Positions 25,543-37,211 of a stretch of 64,000 bases of DNA are shown here, piece by piece. How positions within the stretch are numbered: position 1 is the stretch's first letter; each line of letters opens with the position of its first letter. The stretch spans positions 62,001 to 126,000 of the forward strand of contig NZ_JANADR010000001.1 in assembly GCF_024199925.1 (NCBI RefSeq), given 5' to 3'. Source of the stretch: Bradyrhizobium sp. CCGUVB1N3 (GTDB lineage: Bacteria > Pseudomonadota > Alphaproteobacteria > Rhizobiales > Xanthobacteraceae). The notes beneath the pieces were generated by a model. The model searched no databases. It had not been told where the DNA came from and saw only the letters and a program-made list of their open reading frames with translations. The position numbers and the translations under genes are program-made.

Positions 25543-26547
25543 ATGAGCGGATACCTCGCCTATATGGGCCGGCGATTCGGGCAGTTTCTGCTGGTGGTCT
25601 TCATCGGCATCAATATCGCATATGTCGTCACGCATGCTTCGCCGATTGATCCTGTCGAGCAATCGATCTCGGCGGTGACCTCCTACGGCAACACCGCGCC
25701 GGCGGCGATCGAGCAGATGCGCAACTCCTTGCGCGAGCTCTATGGTCTCAGTGGCACACCCGTTGAACAATACCTGCTGTTCTGGAAGCGGATCCTGCGG
25801 GCCGATTTCGGTCCCTCGATGTCGGCATTTCCGACCCCCGTTGGCATCCTCATCGGGCGAGCGCTGCCCTGGACCGCGGGACTTCTTGCGGTTTCGACCA
25901 TTGTCGCCTGGGGGCTCGGAAATCTGCTGGGTGGGCTTGCCGGCTACTACCGGCAGAGCCGCGGTCTGAAGCTGATGGGGGTGATCGCCATGGGCCTCCA
26001 TCCGATCCCTTACTATATCCTGGCGATGCTGCTGCTGATCGTGTTCGGCTTCCTTTGGCCGGTGCTTCCGATCAGCGGCGGATCGGCGATGAACCTGCCC
26101 CAGACATGGACGCCCGAATTCGTTCTGAGCGTGTTGCGGCACGCGATCCTGCCGGCGCTCTCCCTGATTCTGATCGGAATTGGGAGCTGGTTCCTCGGCA
26201 TGCGTTCGCTGGTATCCAATGTCCTCGCCGAGGACTTCGTCGTCTATGCTGAACTCGCCGGCGTGAAGTCCCGGCGCATCCTGACATCCTACGTGATGCG
26301 CAACGCGCTCGTGCCGCAGGTGACGGGGCTTGCCATGTCGCTGGGCGGAATCTTCAACGGCGCCGTGATCACCGAGAAGGTGTTCGGCTATCCCGGTCTC
26401 GGCTCGCTCCTGGTCGACGCCGTCTATGCCGGAGATTACGGGCTTGTCCTCGGCGTCACCACCATCTCGATCCTCGGCGTGTCGATCGGCGTCCTCGCCA
26501 TCGATCTTCTCTATCCGCTGCTCGATCCGAGGGTCAAGGTCAGCTGA
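25543..26547 (+). CDS. ABC transporter permease, DppB-like
   Basis: A 334-residue inner-membrane permease with about six spans. The N-terminal segment (GRRFGQFLLVVFIGINIAYVV) is the family first span, a periplasmic loop follows, and the ATPase-contact EAA region is YAELAGVKSRRILTSYVMRNAL. The ATG at 25543 is used; a TTG at 25519 would add eight residues. It overlaps the next permease gene by one base. Confidence 0.88.
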   Translation: MSGYLAYMGRRFGQFLLVVFIGINIAYVVTHASPIDPVEQSISAVTSYGNTAPAAIEQMRNSLRELYGLSGTPVEQYLLFWKRILRADFGPSMSAFPTPVGILIGRALPWTAGLLAVSTIVAWGLGNLLGGLAGYYRQSRGLKLMGVIAMGLHPIPYYILAMLLLIVFGFLWPVLPISGGSAMNLPQTWTPEFVLSVLRHAILPALSLILIGIGSWFLGMRSLVSNVLAEDFVVYAELAGVKSRRILTSYVMRNALVPQVTGLAMSLGGIFNGAVITEKVFGYPGLGSLLVDAVYAGDYGLVLGVTTISILGVSIGVLAIDLLYPLLDPRVKVS

Positions 26548-27410
26548 TGGCCGTCCTCCTGCGTGATCTGTTGCGCTACAGCCCCGAATTCCGGATCGGG
26601 GCCGTGCTGCTCGCCTTCGTGCTGTTGCTGTCCGTCCTGGCGAGCTTCTCGCCCTATCCGCCGGAGAGCGTGTATGTGGTGCCGCCCGACGTGCCGCCGT
26701 CGCTGACCTACTGGTTTGGCACGACATCGCGCGGTCAGGACGTGTTCTGGCAATTGAGCTTCGCCATCCGAAACACATTGTTGTTCGGATGCACGGTGGC
26801 TCTGATCAGCCGCGTGATCGCACTCGTGGTCGGACTCATCAGCGGCTACAAGGGAGGGTGGATCGATCGCGCCCTGATGTCGGTGAACGATACCTTCATC
26901 GTCATTCCTCTGCTCCCGATCCTGGTGCTGTTTTATTTCGTGATGCGCGACCGCATCTCCTGGCTGATGCTGGCCTTGATCATGGCTTGTTTCGGCTGGG
27001 CCTACGATGCGCGGCTGATCCGCTCCGTGGTCATGAGCCTGAAGGTCCGTGAATTCAGCCAGACTAGCCTTTTTTCCGGGATGAGCACACGGCAGATCCT
27101 GGCCGAGGAGCATCTGCCCTATGTCATGCCGATCGTGTTCTCCTCGACCATGAACAACATGGTGTGGTCGATCGGGCTTGAGGTGACGCTCGCGGTGCTC
27201 GGCTTTACCGACATCAACACGCCGACGATCGGCGGCATGATCTATTGGGCTAACCAGCACACCGCTATGGTGGCAGGAGTCTGGTGGTGGATCGCCTTTC
27301 CGACCGTCACGGTGATCATGGCGTTTATCGGGCTTTTCCTGCTCGCGGTATCGGCAAACGCCTATATCGATCCGCGAAGCCGCCTCTGGAGCATCGGAGA
27401 GGCCTCGTGA
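26547..27410 (+). CDS. ABC transporter permease, DppC-like
   Basis: A 287-residue permease with about five to six spans (AVLLAFVLLLSVLASF near the N-terminus) and the family phrase YWFGTTSRGQDVFWQLSFAIR. The EAA region is FSQTSLFSGMSTRQILAEEHLPYVMPI. The stop overlaps the next ATPase start (GTGATG). It should form the channel with the preceding permease. Confidence 0.88.
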   Translation: MAVLLRDLLRYSPEFRIGAVLLAFVLLLSVLASFSPYPPESVYVVPPDVPPSLTYWFGTTSRGQDVFWQLSFAIRNTLLFGCTVALISRVIALVVGLISGYKGGWIDRALMSVNDTFIVIPLLPILVLFYFVMRDRISWLMLALIMACFGWAYDARLIRSVVMSLKVREFSQTSLFSGMSTRQILAEEHLPYVMPIVFSSTMNNMVWSIGLEVTLAVLGFTDINTPTIGGMIYWANQHTAMVAGVWWWIAFPTVTVIMAFIGLFLLAVSANAYIDPRSRLWSIGEAS

Positions 27411-28441
27411 TGCGCGTCAACTTTCAACAGCCGCACGCGCCCCAAGACGCCCAGCCGGTTCTCCGGGTTCGCGACCTGCAGGCCCATTACCGAACCAGCC
27501 ATTTCGGTGTCAGACGCGGCGTCAAAGCGGTCGATGGCGTCAGCTTCGCTGTTCGTCGTGGTGAGATCTACGGGCTCGCCGGAGAGTCCAGTTCCGGCAA
27601 GACCACGCTGATCAAGAGCATCGCAGGAGCGATCAGACCGCCGCTCGAGATCGTGGGCGGCAGCGTGGAACTTGCGTTCCTGCCCGGCTATGGCGGATTG
27701 CACTGCGCGCCGCCAGCGGACGTGGCGCGGATTCGCTGGCGGCATCTGTCCTATATCATGCAGGGCTCGATGAACGTGCTGAACCCGGTTCGCCGTGTCG
27801 AATCGGCGTTCGTCGATTTCGCGTACCCGCATATCGGTGGCAGCCGGAAGCAGTTTGAGCAGCAGGTGGTCGCCCATCTGGCGCGGGTCAGGCTCGATCC
27901 GTCGGTGCTGGCTGCCTTTCCGCATGAGCTCTCCGGGGGCATGCGTCAACGCGCCACGCTTGCGCTTGCAACGATTTGCCGTCCTGATTTCATCATCGCC
28001 GACGAGCCCACGACCGCACTGGATGTGGTGGTGCAGAAGGAGGTGCTCGGCATGATCCGAGGCATTCAGCGGGAGACCGGCTCGTCGGTCCTGTTCGTCA
28101 CCCATGACATGGGTGTGCACGCGCACATCACTGATCGCCTCGCCATCATGTACGCCGGGCGTCTCGTGGAGGAGGCTGCAACAACGGAGATTTTCCGGAA
28201 TCCGCTGCACCCTTACACCAGGCATCTCATTTCCAGCCTTCCGCGCATCGGCGATGACGCGCCCCGCGAGGGGCTTGGCGGCGCTCCGCCAAATCTCGCC
28301 GATCCCCCGGCAGGCTGCCGCTTCCATCCGCGCTGCCCGCTCGCAACCGAGATTTGCAGGCGCCAGGTCCCTGCCATGCTGGATGTCGCCACCGGGCATC
28401 GCGTTGCCTGCTTTGCTGTCAACCAGGGCAACCAGGCATGA
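27410..28441 (+). CDS. ABC transporter ATP-binding protein, DppD-like
   Basis: A 343-residue ATPase with Walker A GESSSGKTT, signature LSGGMRQRA, Walker B IIADEPTTALDVV, the H-loop VTHDMGV and the C-terminal oligopeptide-type cysteine-containing tail (CRFHPRCPLATEICRR). That Cys-rich tail is characteristic of Opp/Dpp ATPases. ATG 27410 overlaps the permease stop by one base, and the stop overlaps the second ATPase by four (ATGA). Confidence 0.9.
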   Translation: MRVNFQQPHAPQDAQPVLRVRDLQAHYRTSHFGVRRGVKAVDGVSFAVRRGEIYGLAGESSSGKTTLIKSIAGAIRPPLEIVGGSVELAFLPGYGGLHCAPPADVARIRWRHLSYIMQGSMNVLNPVRRVESAFVDFAYPHIGGSRKQFEQQVVAHLARVRLDPSVLAAFPHELSGGMRQRATLALATICRPDFIIADEPTTALDVVVQKEVLGMIRGIQRETGSSVLFVTHDMGVHAHITDRLAIMYAGRLVEEAATTEIFRNPLHPYTRHLISSLPRIGDDAPREGLGGAPPNLADPPAGCRFHPRCPLATEICRRQVPAMLDVATGHRVACFAVNQGNQA

Positions 28442-29307
28442 ACGATCTGCTCCTCGACATCTCAGAGGTCAGCAAGACGTTCGTCCGGGGAGGACTGTTG
28501 TCGAGGCAGAAGATCGCTGCAGTGAACCAGGTGAGCTTCCAGCTTGCCACCCGGCGACCGGAGATCCTGGCGATCATCGGCGAATCCGGGAGCGGCAAGA
28601 CGACGCTTGCCCGGATGATCCTGAACATCGAAACGCCGACCAGCGGCAAATTGGTGCTCGATGGCATCGATCTTGGTGCCATTCGAAACAGCGCCGGTCG
28701 TATGGCCTTCATGCACAAGGTGCAGCCGATCTTTCAGAATCCGTTTGAGTCCTTCAACCCGCTGAAGCAACTCGATCGATATCTGTTCATGACGCGGCGC
28801 CGGTTTTCCGGTGCGGCCGGCGAGGGGGCCGCCGAAACGACCGTTGATGACGCGCTGCACAAGGTCGCCCTCTCGCTCAAGGAGGTTCGCCATCGATATC
28901 CGCACGAGCTGTCCGGCGGCCAGCTTCAAAGGGTCGCAATCGCCCGAGCACTTCTGGCCGAGCCGAGATTGATTGTCGCGGATGAGCCGGTGTCCATGAT
29001 CGATGCGTCGCTGCGCATGTCGATCGTCAATCTGTTCAAGACGTTGCGGGACGATCTTGGGATATCGATCATCTATGTCACGCATGATCTGGCTACGGCC
29101 TATTACATCAGCGATCGCATCATGATCATGCAGAAAGGCTGCGTCGTCGAAAGCGGCGATGCGAGAACGGTGCTGAAGGCGCCGCAGCATCCCTATACGC
29201 GCCAATTGCGCGAAGCCGTGCTACTACCTGAGGCCGTCGATGCCGCGGCAGACGTATCTGGCATGAACGATCTCACCAGCCCCGGGGCACCCGAGAGAAG
29301 AGCATGA
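28438..29307 (+). CDS. ABC transporter ATP-binding protein, DppF-like
   Basis: A 289-residue ATPase with Walker A GESGSGKTT, signature LSGGQLQRVA, Walker B LIVADEPVSMID and H-loop YVTHDLATA. It is the second nucleotide-binding subunit of the importer. It overlaps DppD by four bases, and its end overlaps the GH51 gene start by four bases (ATGA). This translational coupling makes a shared substrate very likely. Confidence 0.9.
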   Translation: MNDLLLDISEVSKTFVRGGLLSRQKIAAVNQVSFQLATRRPEILAIIGESGSGKTTLARMILNIETPTSGKLVLDGIDLGAIRNSAGRMAFMHKVQPIFQNPFESFNPLKQLDRYLFMTRRRFSGAAGEGAAETTVDDALHKVALSLKEVRHRYPHELSGGQLQRVAIARALLAEPRLIVADEPVSMIDASLRMSIVNLFKTLRDDLGISIIYVTHDLATAYYISDRIMIMQKGCVVESGDARTVLKAPQHPYTRQLREAVLLPEAVDAAADVSGMNDLTSPGAPERRA

Positions 29308-30848
29308 GGAAAGCAAGAGTTCTGATCGACCGCAACTTCGCCATCGGTCACACCGATCCTCGTCTGTTCGGTGCGTTCATCGAACATTTGGGCCGGTGCG
29401 TCTATGGCGGCATCTACGAGCCCGGCCATCCGACCGCGGACGAGAAGGGCTTTCGGAAGGATGTGCTCGCGCTGGTGAAGGAGCTTGGGCCGACGCTCAT
29501 TCGATATCCCGGCGGTAATTTCGTCTCAGGATACAATTGGGAGGATGGCGTTGGGCCGCTGGAGGCGAGGCCGGCGCGCCTCGACCTCGCCTGGTTCAGC
29601 ACGGAGCCGAACAGCTTCGGGACCAATGAATTCATGGACTGGTGCAAGGTCGCCGGCGTCGAGCCGATGATGGCGGTCAATCTCGGCACCCGCGGCGGCG
29701 ATGCCGCCCGCAGCCTGGTCGAATACTGCAACCACCCGGGCGGAACGGCCTGGTCGGAGCTGCGCCGCAAGCATGGCTGGGACAAGCCGCATGACATCAA
29801 GCTGTGGTGCCTCGGCAACGAGATGGATGGACCTTGGCAAATGGAGCACAAGAGCGCCGCCGCCTACGGTGCGGTCGCCAGCGAAGCGGCCAAGATGATG
29901 CGCTGGGTGGATCCGACCATCGAGCTTGCTGCGTGCGGTTCGTCGGGGCGCAACATGCCGACGTTCGGCCAGTGGGAAGACACGGTCCTCGAGCACACCT
30001 TCGATCATGTCGACTACATTTCGCTCCATACCTATCTCAACAACTACAAGCAGGACACGGCATCGTTTCTTGCGAGCCCCGACCTGATGGACAGCTTCAT
30101 CGATGAGGTCGTGGCCTTGGCCGATGCGGTGGCGGCCAAGCGGCGCTCCAACAAGCGTCTGATGCTGAGTTTCGATGAATGGAACGTCTGGTATCGAACG
30201 CGTCGCAGCCGGGCCGACCGGGTGAAGGAGGGCTGGCCGGTGGCTCCGCCGATCCTCGAGGAAATCTATACGATGGAGGACGCACTCGCCTTCGGCGGTG
30301 CCTGCATTTCCTTGCTCAATCACGCCGATCGGGTGAGGGTCGCCTGCCTCGCGCAACTCGTCAACGTCATCGCACCCATCATGACCGAGACAGGCGGAGG
30401 CGCGTGGCGCCAGACCATCTTCTTTCCTTTCGCTCATATGAGCCGCTTCGGCCGCGGCAGGGTTTTGCGCACGCAGGCCGAGTCGGAGACCTACGATTCA
30501 TCCTACTACGATCCCCGCGGCACCCAGGAACTGACCTTTGCGGTACCCAACGTGCCGTATCTCAAGATCGCGGCAGTTGCGGGAGAAGGCGGCGGCCTAT
30601 CGCTCTTTCTGCTCAACCGGGACTTGAAGCAGGAGCTGGAGGTGAGTGTCGAGGCCCGAAGCTTCGGCCAACTCACGGTGGGCGAGCGGCTTGAACTCCG
30701 GCACGATGATCTCAAGGCAACGAACACCAAGGATGCGCCGGGCAAGGTCAGGCCGGCGCCGTTGCAGAGCGTGAGCTTCGACGGCGGACGGTTGCATGCG
30801 ACGCTCAAGCCGGCGTCATGGAATGTGATCCATCTGTCTGCAAACTGA
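29304..30848 (+). CDS. Alpha-L-arabinofuranosidase, GH51
   Basis: A 514-residue intracellular GH51 enzyme that removes terminal arabinofuranose from oligosaccharides. Conserved blocks are LFGAFIEHLGRCVYGGIYEPGHP, IRYPGGNFVSGYNWEDG, acid/base Glu173 in LGNEMDGPW and nucleophile Glu292 in SFDEWNVWYR, with the beta-sandwich C-terminal domain after about residue 380. There is no signal peptide, so the substrate must be imported, consistent with the coupled ABC system. The length is normal for bacterial enzymes. Confidence 0.93.
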   Translation: MRKARVLIDRNFAIGHTDPRLFGAFIEHLGRCVYGGIYEPGHPTADEKGFRKDVLALVKELGPTLIRYPGGNFVSGYNWEDGVGPLEARPARLDLAWFSTEPNSFGTNEFMDWCKVAGVEPMMAVNLGTRGGDAARSLVEYCNHPGGTAWSELRRKHGWDKPHDIKLWCLGNEMDGPWQMEHKSAAAYGAVASEAAKMMRWVDPTIELAACGSSGRNMPTFGQWEDTVLEHTFDHVDYISLHTYLNNYKQDTASFLASPDLMDSFIDEVVALADAVAAKRRSNKRLMLSFDEWNVWYRTRRSRADRVKEGWPVAPPILEEIYTMEDALAFGGACISLLNHADRVRVACLAQLVNVIAPIMTETGGGAWRQTIFFPFAHMSRFGRGRVLRTQAESETYDSSYYDPRGTQELTFAVPNVPYLKIAAVAGEGGGLSLFLLNRDLKQELEVSVEARSFGQLTVGERLELRHDDLKATNTKDAPGKVRPAPLQSVSFDGGRLHATLKPASWNVIHLSAN

Positions 30849-30905
30849 GGACATCGAGCAGTACGCGGCGGATGCAATGGAAGGGAACGACGATCACTGA
30901 TGCAA

Positions 30906-33900
30906 TCAACTCGCGCCGTCGCGACGCGCACGTGAGTCGAGGATCTGACGAATCGAACGCGCCAAATCTGCTGGCCGGTAGGGCTTGCTGAGCAAGGTAA
31001 TACCAGGGTCCAGCCGACCGTCATGCATCATTGCGGCTTCGGGATACCCAGACATGTAGAGCACCGGCAGGTCGGGGCGCTGCCGGGTGACGGTCTCGGC
31101 GAGTTCGCGCCCGTTCATCCCGCCGGGCATCACGACATCGGTGAAGAGCAGGTCAAACGCTGTGCCCTGGCTCACCAGAACGAGCGCATCGGGACCATTG
31201 GCCGCGGCGATCGTGCGATAACCAAAGCTCTTGAGCTGCGCCACGACGTAGTTGCGCACCAGCTCGTCATCCTCGACCACGAGGATAGTCTCACTGCCGC
31301 GTTGTAGCTCGCTCCTCGGTGCAGCGTCTGAAACAGCCGCAGTTCGCGCCGAGCGCGGCAGATACAAGCTGATGGTCGTTCCGCGCCCTTCCTCGCTATC
31401 GATCCTGATGTGACCGCCGGATTGCTTGATGAAGCCATAGACCATGCTCAATCCGAGGCCCGTTCCCTTGCCAAGCGCTTTGGTCGTGAAGAAGGGCTCG
31501 AATATCTTGTCCCGGATCGCCAGCGGAATGCCGGCCCCGGTGTCGCTCACGGTGACCAGGACGAAGTCGCCGAGAATTCCCTCCGGGCCGGCATTGTCCG
31601 CATCGAAGCTCACATTCGTGGTGCCGAACGAGATCTTGCCTCCGCCGGCCATTGCATCGCGGGCGTTCACCGCCAAATTGATCAAAGCGCTCGAAAGCTG
31701 GCCAGGGTCGATCAGCGCGTGCCAGCCATCGGCTTGCAGGGTCGAGCCGATCTCGACATGCTCGCCGAGCGTCGGCCGCAGTAGCTTGGCGGTATCGACA
31801 ATGAGGTTGTTGACGTCGATATCGCGTGGTTGCAGGGGCTGCCTGCGGGCAAATGCCAGCAGTTGGCTGGTCAGATCGGCGCCGCGCGTGGCGGCCTCGT
31901 CGATCATGTGGGCGATGGCAACAAGCTCTGGCTGGTCCGAAATACCATCGATCAGGATCTGTATGGTCCCCGTGACCACGGTCAGGATGTTGTTGAAGTC
32001 ATGGGCCACGCCGCCGGTGAGCTGGCCGATTGCATCCATCTTTTGCGATTGGCGCAACTGCTGCTCGAGGCGGAGGCGATGGGTGATGTCGCGCCCGATG
32101 ACGATGACCAGCTCCTGGCCGCCCGTCGATACGTGGGCGGCGGATAGCTCCGCGTCGAAACCTTTGCCGTTGGGGCCATCCAGGCGCAGCTGGAGCAGGC
32201 CAGCTGAACCCGGCGCGAGCAGGCTGTCCACTTCGATCGCTTCCGCAGGACCCAGAACGGATCGGAACGGGACGCCGATGATCTGCTCGCGGGCCCGCCC
32301 CAGCATGACCCCGGCCGTGCGGTTTGCCTCGATCACCAGCCCTTTCTGATCGAGCACCAGGATCGCGTCATGCGCCTGCTCCATGAGCAGGCGATACTTC
32401 TCTTCAGCCTGCTTGCGCGCAGTAAGATCGAGCACGAACGAGATACATTGATCGGACGATCCGGCGAGCGAAGCCGAGCCGATCAGGACCGGGACGCGGC
32501 TGCCGTCCTTTCTGACGAACTCCTTCTCTCGAGGCGCGTTCTGCCCCCATATCCGGAGGTGTTCGATCCGCTGCGTATCCTCGTTCCGGTATTCCGCCGG
32601 AGTCATGTCCTTCCAGCGGACCGTGCCCGAAACCAGTTCCTGCCTGGAGTATCCGGTCATGCTCAGGAAGGCATCGTTTGCATAGTGGATATCGCCGCTG
32701 TCGTCCCAGAACAGTATTCCGATGATATTGGACTCGACGAGCCGCCGGATGCGGGCCTCACGTTCCTGAAGGTCACGGTAGAGGCGCGTGTTCTCCAGAG
32801 AAATCGCAGCCTGAGCCGCCAACAGGTCCAGGACCGCAATGCGATCGGGCGTGAAAGCGTGCGTCGTCAGCGTGTTCTCGAGATAGAGCAACCCGGTGAG
32901 CTTGGCCTGCTTCATGAGTGGCAGGCAGAGGATCGATCTGGGATGTCGGCGATGCACGTACCCTTCACCGTAAAGTGGATCAGGCCGCGTCGCATCATCG
33001 ACGATGAGAGGTGTTTGCGAGCGAATGACGTAGCGCACCAATGCCTCGGGACAGTCAGGTGCTGAGAGAGGAGTCTGGTGCATCACAACCGCGAACTCGT
33101 CGCCCTTGGACTGGCCCTCGGCTTCGATCCAGAAGTCATCATGCCGCGACAGGATCAGCAAGCCGCGATCCGCGCCCGCGTTCTGTAGCGCGATCTTCAT
33201 CAGTGTTTCGATGAGCTTTGGCAGCTCGATTTCACTCGATACGGCCTGAGACGCCTTCACCACGGTGGTGACGTCCATTTGTTGGACGGTCGGACGGCCG
33301 GCGGAACTGGTGTCATCTGCGACGTGGAGACGAGGGTAGAGGCGTTCGAGCTGTCTTACTTTGGCATCCGCTCCCCAGCGAAGAAATCCATAGTGAGCAT
33401 CACGCAGATAGGCATAGGCGATCTTCTCGAACCCGCGCCTCGCGTAAAAGCGCCCGGCGAGTTCGTTCGCGATCGCCTCATTCTGAGGAAAACCGTTTGC
33501 GCGCGCCGAAGCGATGGCCCCGTCGTAGAAGCGCATCGCATCGAGCTCGCGACCTTCAATCCGCGCTATCTCCGCGGCGACGAGAGTGGCGCGGTCGGCG
33601 AAGTCTTCAGGACAGATCTCGGCCCATTGCTGAAGCTGGCGATGATGGACGGCCAGGGCGCCAAGATCCAGGGCCCCCCCGCGGTCGGGTATGGTCTCGC
33701 CCAATGCGGCCTGCGCCAGGGCAGCATAGAAGTGAAACTCGACCCGGTCGAAAAGGGCCTTCGACGTCCACAGCAGTTGATCGGCCTTTGTTGCCGCGGC
33801 GATCGCGCCGGGGTCGTCGGCGAGGACGCGAGCCTGCAGCTTGCGGACCCAGTACCAGAAGCCGGCCTGTTCCAGATGTGGGTCCTCCTCCAGGCGACGT

Positions 33901-36900
33901 TCAAACTGCGCCTCGTTGAACTCGGCCTCATCGAAAGAGCCAAACTTTGTGGTGAGGCCGCGCAGCGTCCGGATCAGCTGGAGCTGCCCGGCAACTCGAT
34001 CGGCCGCCAGATCAACGCATGCCCGGCGTGCGAAATCGAGTCCGGCCTCGGCTTCCCGCTGCACATCGGCGAGTGGATCGCCGCAGGCGAGAAGATGCGT
34101 CAAGAGGTGATGACGGGTAAAGCTGGCGTAGTTGAGGTCGCCGACCTGCTGTGCGGCGTCGAACGCCCGCCGGAGCCAGGGGCGACCTGTCCTCACATGC
34201 CGCGTCCAGCTCCCGAAGCCGAGATAGACGCGAGCCTTGAACCGATCCAGTCCCTGTCGTTCGACCAGGTCGAGGCCGAGCTGGGCGAAGCGGTAGCCGG
34301 CAGCATAGTCGCCGAAGTCGGGGCCAAGCACGGTGCCAAGCACGATATAGGCCAGGCATGAGGCATCGGAGTTGCCGTATTCCATGCTCAGATTGGCCAT
34401 GCGTCCAATGATGAGACGGCGCAGGCTCTCGTCGATGTACCAGGCAGGTGAGACAAGGACCGTGAGAACGTCCATCGTTCCGCGCGCAATCGGGTCGGCC
34501 ATCTGGGGCAGGTCGAGCAGGGCCTCGATCGGGCGCTCACCGATCTGTTGCCACATCCGCTCATATTCCCGCCCGACCTCCTCCGATGTGGGATGCGCCG
34601 ACCAGGCGATGCCGACGCGACGCAGATAGTCGAGGGCAACCTCGACGTCACGATCACTTGGCTCCATACGGAGCCGGGTGACGGCCGCGAGATCAGTCAG
34701 GGTAGCTGCGCGGCTCGCCAGCTCAGCAAGGCGCATTTTGGCCGTGGGCTGCTCGCCAGCGAGGAACTCGCACTCGGCCCGCTGTAGCGCCAAGGCGAAG
34801 CCGAGCGCGTAGTGCCGCTCCCAGCGATCCTGCGGGAGCATGGCCTCACCGGCGGCGAAGTGAGCGAGCGCCATGGCAAAGGCGGGCGCCGCCTTTGCGC
34901 GCCGGCCGGCCAATAGGTTCAGCTCCGCCACTTTCACGCGCTCCTCGGCCGCGCTGATCAAGGCCGCGCCACGGTTGAGCTGGCTTACGATCTCGAAGAC
35001 GTTTTCCTCGACCGCTCCCGGCGGGGTTCGCGCCGCGAACAGCCGGCCAATATGCAGATGGGCTGCCGCCCGTTCTTCCTCCGGGATCAGAGCGTAGGCC
35101 GCCTCCTGGAAGCGGTCGTGGACGAACCGATAGGCGTCGGCTTGGGGCTCTACGAATTCCTGTCGAACGGCAGGCCACAGGTCTGCATGGACCTGCTCAT
35201 CTGACGTCCCGAGGACGATCGAAAGCACTGCGACCTCGGCAATATTTCCGAGACAGGCCATCTGCTGCAAGGATGTGCGCGTTGCAACGGGGAGCCGGGT
35301 GAGCTTTCCGAGCATGAGGTCGATGACGTTGTCAGTGTATCGCTTGGCGTGGATGCGATCGAGATCCCAGGACCAACGTGCCGCATCATGGTCGAACGCG
35401 AGCAGTCCCTCTTCGACCAGCGAAAACATGAACTGGATTGCAAAGAACGGATTGCCGCCGGTTTTCTCATGCACCAGCTGCACCAGTGGCGCGACGCGCA
35501 TCGGTTCGCAACGAAGCGCGTCCGCAAGCAACTCGCCAAGATGCCCGCGGCCGAGCGGGGTGAGCGTGATCTCGACGACCCGGCCCCCCCGTGTCTTGAT
35601 AGCCTCGCGCATGCGCATCACGGCATGAGTGGAATCCACCTCGTTATCCCGATAGGCGCCGATCAGCATCAGGTGCTTCAGATCCGACCGGGTCAACAGA
35701 TCCTCGAGCAGCTCGAAGGTCGCCATATCGAGCCATTGCAGATCATCGAGAAACAGTACGAGCGGGTGTTCGGATCGGGCAAATACGCCGATGAATTGCT
35801 CGAACACGCGGTGAAAGCGGCTTTGCGCGTGCTGGAGCGGGAGCTCAGGGACGGGCGGCTGTTCACCGATGATCGCCTTCAGCTCCGGGATCAGGTCCAC
35901 GACGAGCTGTCCGTTTGGACCGAGCGCGCTCAGGAGGTCATGGCGCCACTCGCTGAGCTCGGTCTCGCTCTTGCCCAGGAGGGGCCGAACGAGGCTCTGG
36001 AATGCCTTGGCGAGCGTCGCGTACGGGACGTCGCGCTTGTGCTGGTCGAACTTGCCCGATGCAAACAGCCCATGCGAGGGCACCAGCACTTTATGCAGCT
36101 CGTTGACGACAGACGATTTGCCGATCCCGGAATATCCCGAGACCAGCGCCAACTCGGACGCGCCGCTCTTGACGATGCGCTCGAACGAGGCGAGCAGGAT
36201 CTCGCGCTCGCGTGTTCTTCCGTACAATCTCTCGGGAACGAGCAGCCGGTCGGGCGTGTCGTGCTGGCCCAGCGGGAAGTCGTCGATGCGCTGCCGAAGC
36301 TCCCACTCCGCAAGACAGTGCTGCAGATCCCTCTCGGCGCCGGCTGCGGTCTGGTAGCGCTCCTCGGCCATCTTGGCGAGCAGCTTCATGATGAGCTTGG
36401 AAACCGCGGCGGGGACGTTTGCGAATCGCCTGTTCGGCGGCTCCGGCTCTCTTGCGACGTGGCAGTGCACCCACTCCATCGGATCGGACGCGGTGAATGG
36501 AAGCGAGCCGGTGACCATCTGGTAGAGGGTGACGCCGAATGAGTACAGGTCGCTTCGGGAGTCGATCGAGCGGTTCATGCGCCCTGTCTGCTCGGGCGAC
36601 ATGTAGGCGAACGTGCCGGCGATCGACTCGGGCGTGGCCGGGGCCTGCCGTTCGCGCGGTCGGCGCGAAGCAAAGCCGAAGCCGGTGAGACGCACGCTTC
36701 CGTTGCTGCGGTTCACCAGCATATTCGCTGGTTTGATGTCCTTGTGCACCAGACCGCGCTGGTGGACCTTGCTCAGGGCCGCGGCGATCTGAGTCGCCAG
36801 GCGCAGGAAGCTCCCAGTCTCCATGGGAGTATCCATCAGCCAGGTGAGGGGCTCGCCACCGAGATCTTCGAGGACAAGAATAGTGCGGCTGCGATCCTGC

Positions 36901-37211
36901 ACAAGCTCCAGCGGCTTCGCCGCCCAGCCGCTGTCCAGTTCATCCTTCAGTGCAAATTCGTGCGTGATGCGATCAAGGCTTTGCGGGGTCGGATGTTCCG
37001 CCGCCGGGACGACGGCCAGCACGACCTGTCGTTCGCCGTTGATGCTTTCGCGAGAGGTCCGGCACAGGAGAATCCCTTCCTCGTCGCATAGAATCTGCGG
37101 GCCGTGGGCCCAGCCAGCGCCCATAAACGATGAAAGGTTCATATCGGTAAACCATGCCGCGGCCGAGCCGAGTCCCGAGTCTGAGAGGGCTCGTTCGGTA
37201 TTCCGCATCAT
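30906..37211 (-). CDS. Multidomain sensor: Ser/Thr-kinase-like, AAA ATPase, GAF, PAS, PAS, histidine kinase, receiver
   Basis: A 2101-residue cytoplasmic sensor. Order: N-terminal protein-kinase fold (about 30-300) with [11 protein letters not shown] near 152 but GFG in place of DFG near 174; an AAA-type predicted ATPase (about 330-900) with Walker [10 protein letters not shown] and Walker [11 protein letters not shown]; a helical repeat-like region; GAF (about 1325-1475); two PAS domains (about 1485-1600 and 1605-1715); a dimerisation helix with the phospho-acceptor His near 1734 ([10 protein letters not shown]); a HATPase with DTGAGIP; and a C-terminal receiver with Asp near 2025 (FTDVVMPGG). 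The start is uncertain among 37211, 37208 and 37139 (MNLSSF). Loss of the DFG aspartate may make the first domain a pseudokinase. No partner regulator is adjacent. Confidence 0.92.
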   Translation of the reverse strand: MMRNTERALSDSGLGSAAAWFTDMNLSSFMGAGWAHGPQILCDEEGILLCRTSRESINGERQVVLAVVPAAEHPTPQSLDRITHEFALKDELDSGWAAKPLELVQDRSRTILVLEDLGGEPLTWLMDTPMETGSFLRLATQIAAALSKVHQRGLVHKDIKPANMLVNRSNGSVRLTGFGFASRRPRERQAPATPESIAGTFAYMSPEQTGRMNRSIDSRSDLYSFGVTLYQMVTGSLPFTASDPMEWVHCHVAREPEPPNRRFANVPAAVSKLIMKLLAKMAEERYQTAAGAERDLQHCLAEWELRQRIDDFPLGQHDTPDRLLVPERLYGRTREREILLASFERIVKSGASELALVSGYSGIGKSSVVNELHKVLVPSHGLFASGKFDQHKRDVPYATLAKAFQSLVRPLLGKSETELSEWRHDLLSALGPNGQLVVDLIPELKAIIGEQPPVPELPLQHAQSRFHRVFEQFIGVFARSEHPLVLFLDDLQWLDMATFELLEDLLTRSDLKHLMLIGAYRDNEVDSTHAVMRMREAIKTRGGRVVEITLTPLGRGHLGELLADALRCEPMRVAPLVQLVHEKTGGNPFFAIQFMFSLVEEGLLAFDHDAARWSWDLDRIHAKRYTDNVIDLMLGKLTRLPVATRTSLQQMACLGNIAEVAVLSIVLGTSDEQVHADLWPAVRQEFVEPQADAYRFVHDRFQEAAYALIPEEERAAAHLHIGRLFAARTPPGAVEENVFEIVSQLNRGAALISAAEERVKVAELNLLAGRRAKAAPAFAMALAHFAAGEAMLPQDRWERHYALGFALALQRAECEFLAGEQPTAKMRLAELASRAATLTDLAAVTRLRMEPSDRDVEVALDYLRRVGIAWSAHPTSEEVGREYERMWQQIGERPIEALLDLPQMADPIARGTMDVLTVLVSPAWYIDESLRRLIIGRMANLSMEYGNSDASCLAYIVLGTVLGPDFGDYAAGYRFAQLGLDLVERQGLDRFKARVYLGFGSWTRHVRTGRPWLRRAFDAAQQVGDLNYASFTRHHLLTHLLACGDPLADVQREAEAGLDFARRACVDLAADRVAGQLQLIRTLRGLTTKFGSFDEAEFNEAQFERRLEEDPHLEQAGFWYWVRKLQARVLADDPGAIAAATKADQLLWTSKALFDRVEFHFYAALAQAALGETIPDRGGALDLGALAVHHRQLQQWAEICPEDFADRATLVAAEIARIEGRELDAMRFYDGAIASARANGFPQNEAIANELAGRFYARRGFEKIAYAYLRDAHYGFLRWGADAKVRQLERLYPRLHVADDTSSAGRPTVQQMDVTTVVKASQAVSSEIELPKLIETLMKIALQNAGADRGLLILSRHDDFWIEAEGQSKGDEFAVVMHQTPLSAPDCPEALVRYVIRSQTPLIVDDATRPDPLYGEGYVHRRHPRSILCLPLMKQAKLTGLLYLENTLTTHAFTPDRIAVLDLLAAQAAISLENTRLYRDLQEREARIRRLVESNIIGILFWDDSGDIHYANDAFLSMTGYSRQELVSGTVRWKDMTPAEYRNEDTQRIEHLRIWGQNAPREKEFVRKDGSRVPVLIGSASLAGSSDQCISFVLDLTARKQAEEKYRLLMEQAHDAILVLDQKGLVIEANRTAGVMLGRAREQIIGVPFRSVLGPAEAIEVDSLLAPGSAGLLQLRLDGPNGKGFDAELSAAHVSTGGQELVIVIGRDITHRLRLEQQLRQSQKMDAIGQLTGGVAHDFNNILTVVTGTIQILIDGISDQPELVAIAHMIDEAATRGADLTSQLLAFARRQPLQPRDIDVNNLIVDTAKLLRPTLGEHVEIGSTLQADGWHALIDPGQLSSALINLAVNARDAMAGGGKISFGTTNVSFDADNAGPEGILGDFVLVTVSDTGAGIPLAIRDKIFEPFFTTKALGKGTGLGLSMVYGFIKQSGGHIRIDSEEGRGTTISLYLPRSARTAAVSDAAPRSELQRGSETILVVEDDELVRNYVVAQLKSFGYRTIAAANGPDALVLVSQGTAFDLLFTDVVMPGGMNGRELAETVTRQRPDLPVLYMSGYPEAAMMHDGRLDPGITLLSKPYRPADLARSIRQILDSRARRDGAS

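Noticed and set aside
30871..30906. Direct repeat GATGCAAT twice between the GH51 and sensor-kinase genes
   Set aside because: Only eight bases, with no associated mobile gene; likely chance rather than a target-site duplication.
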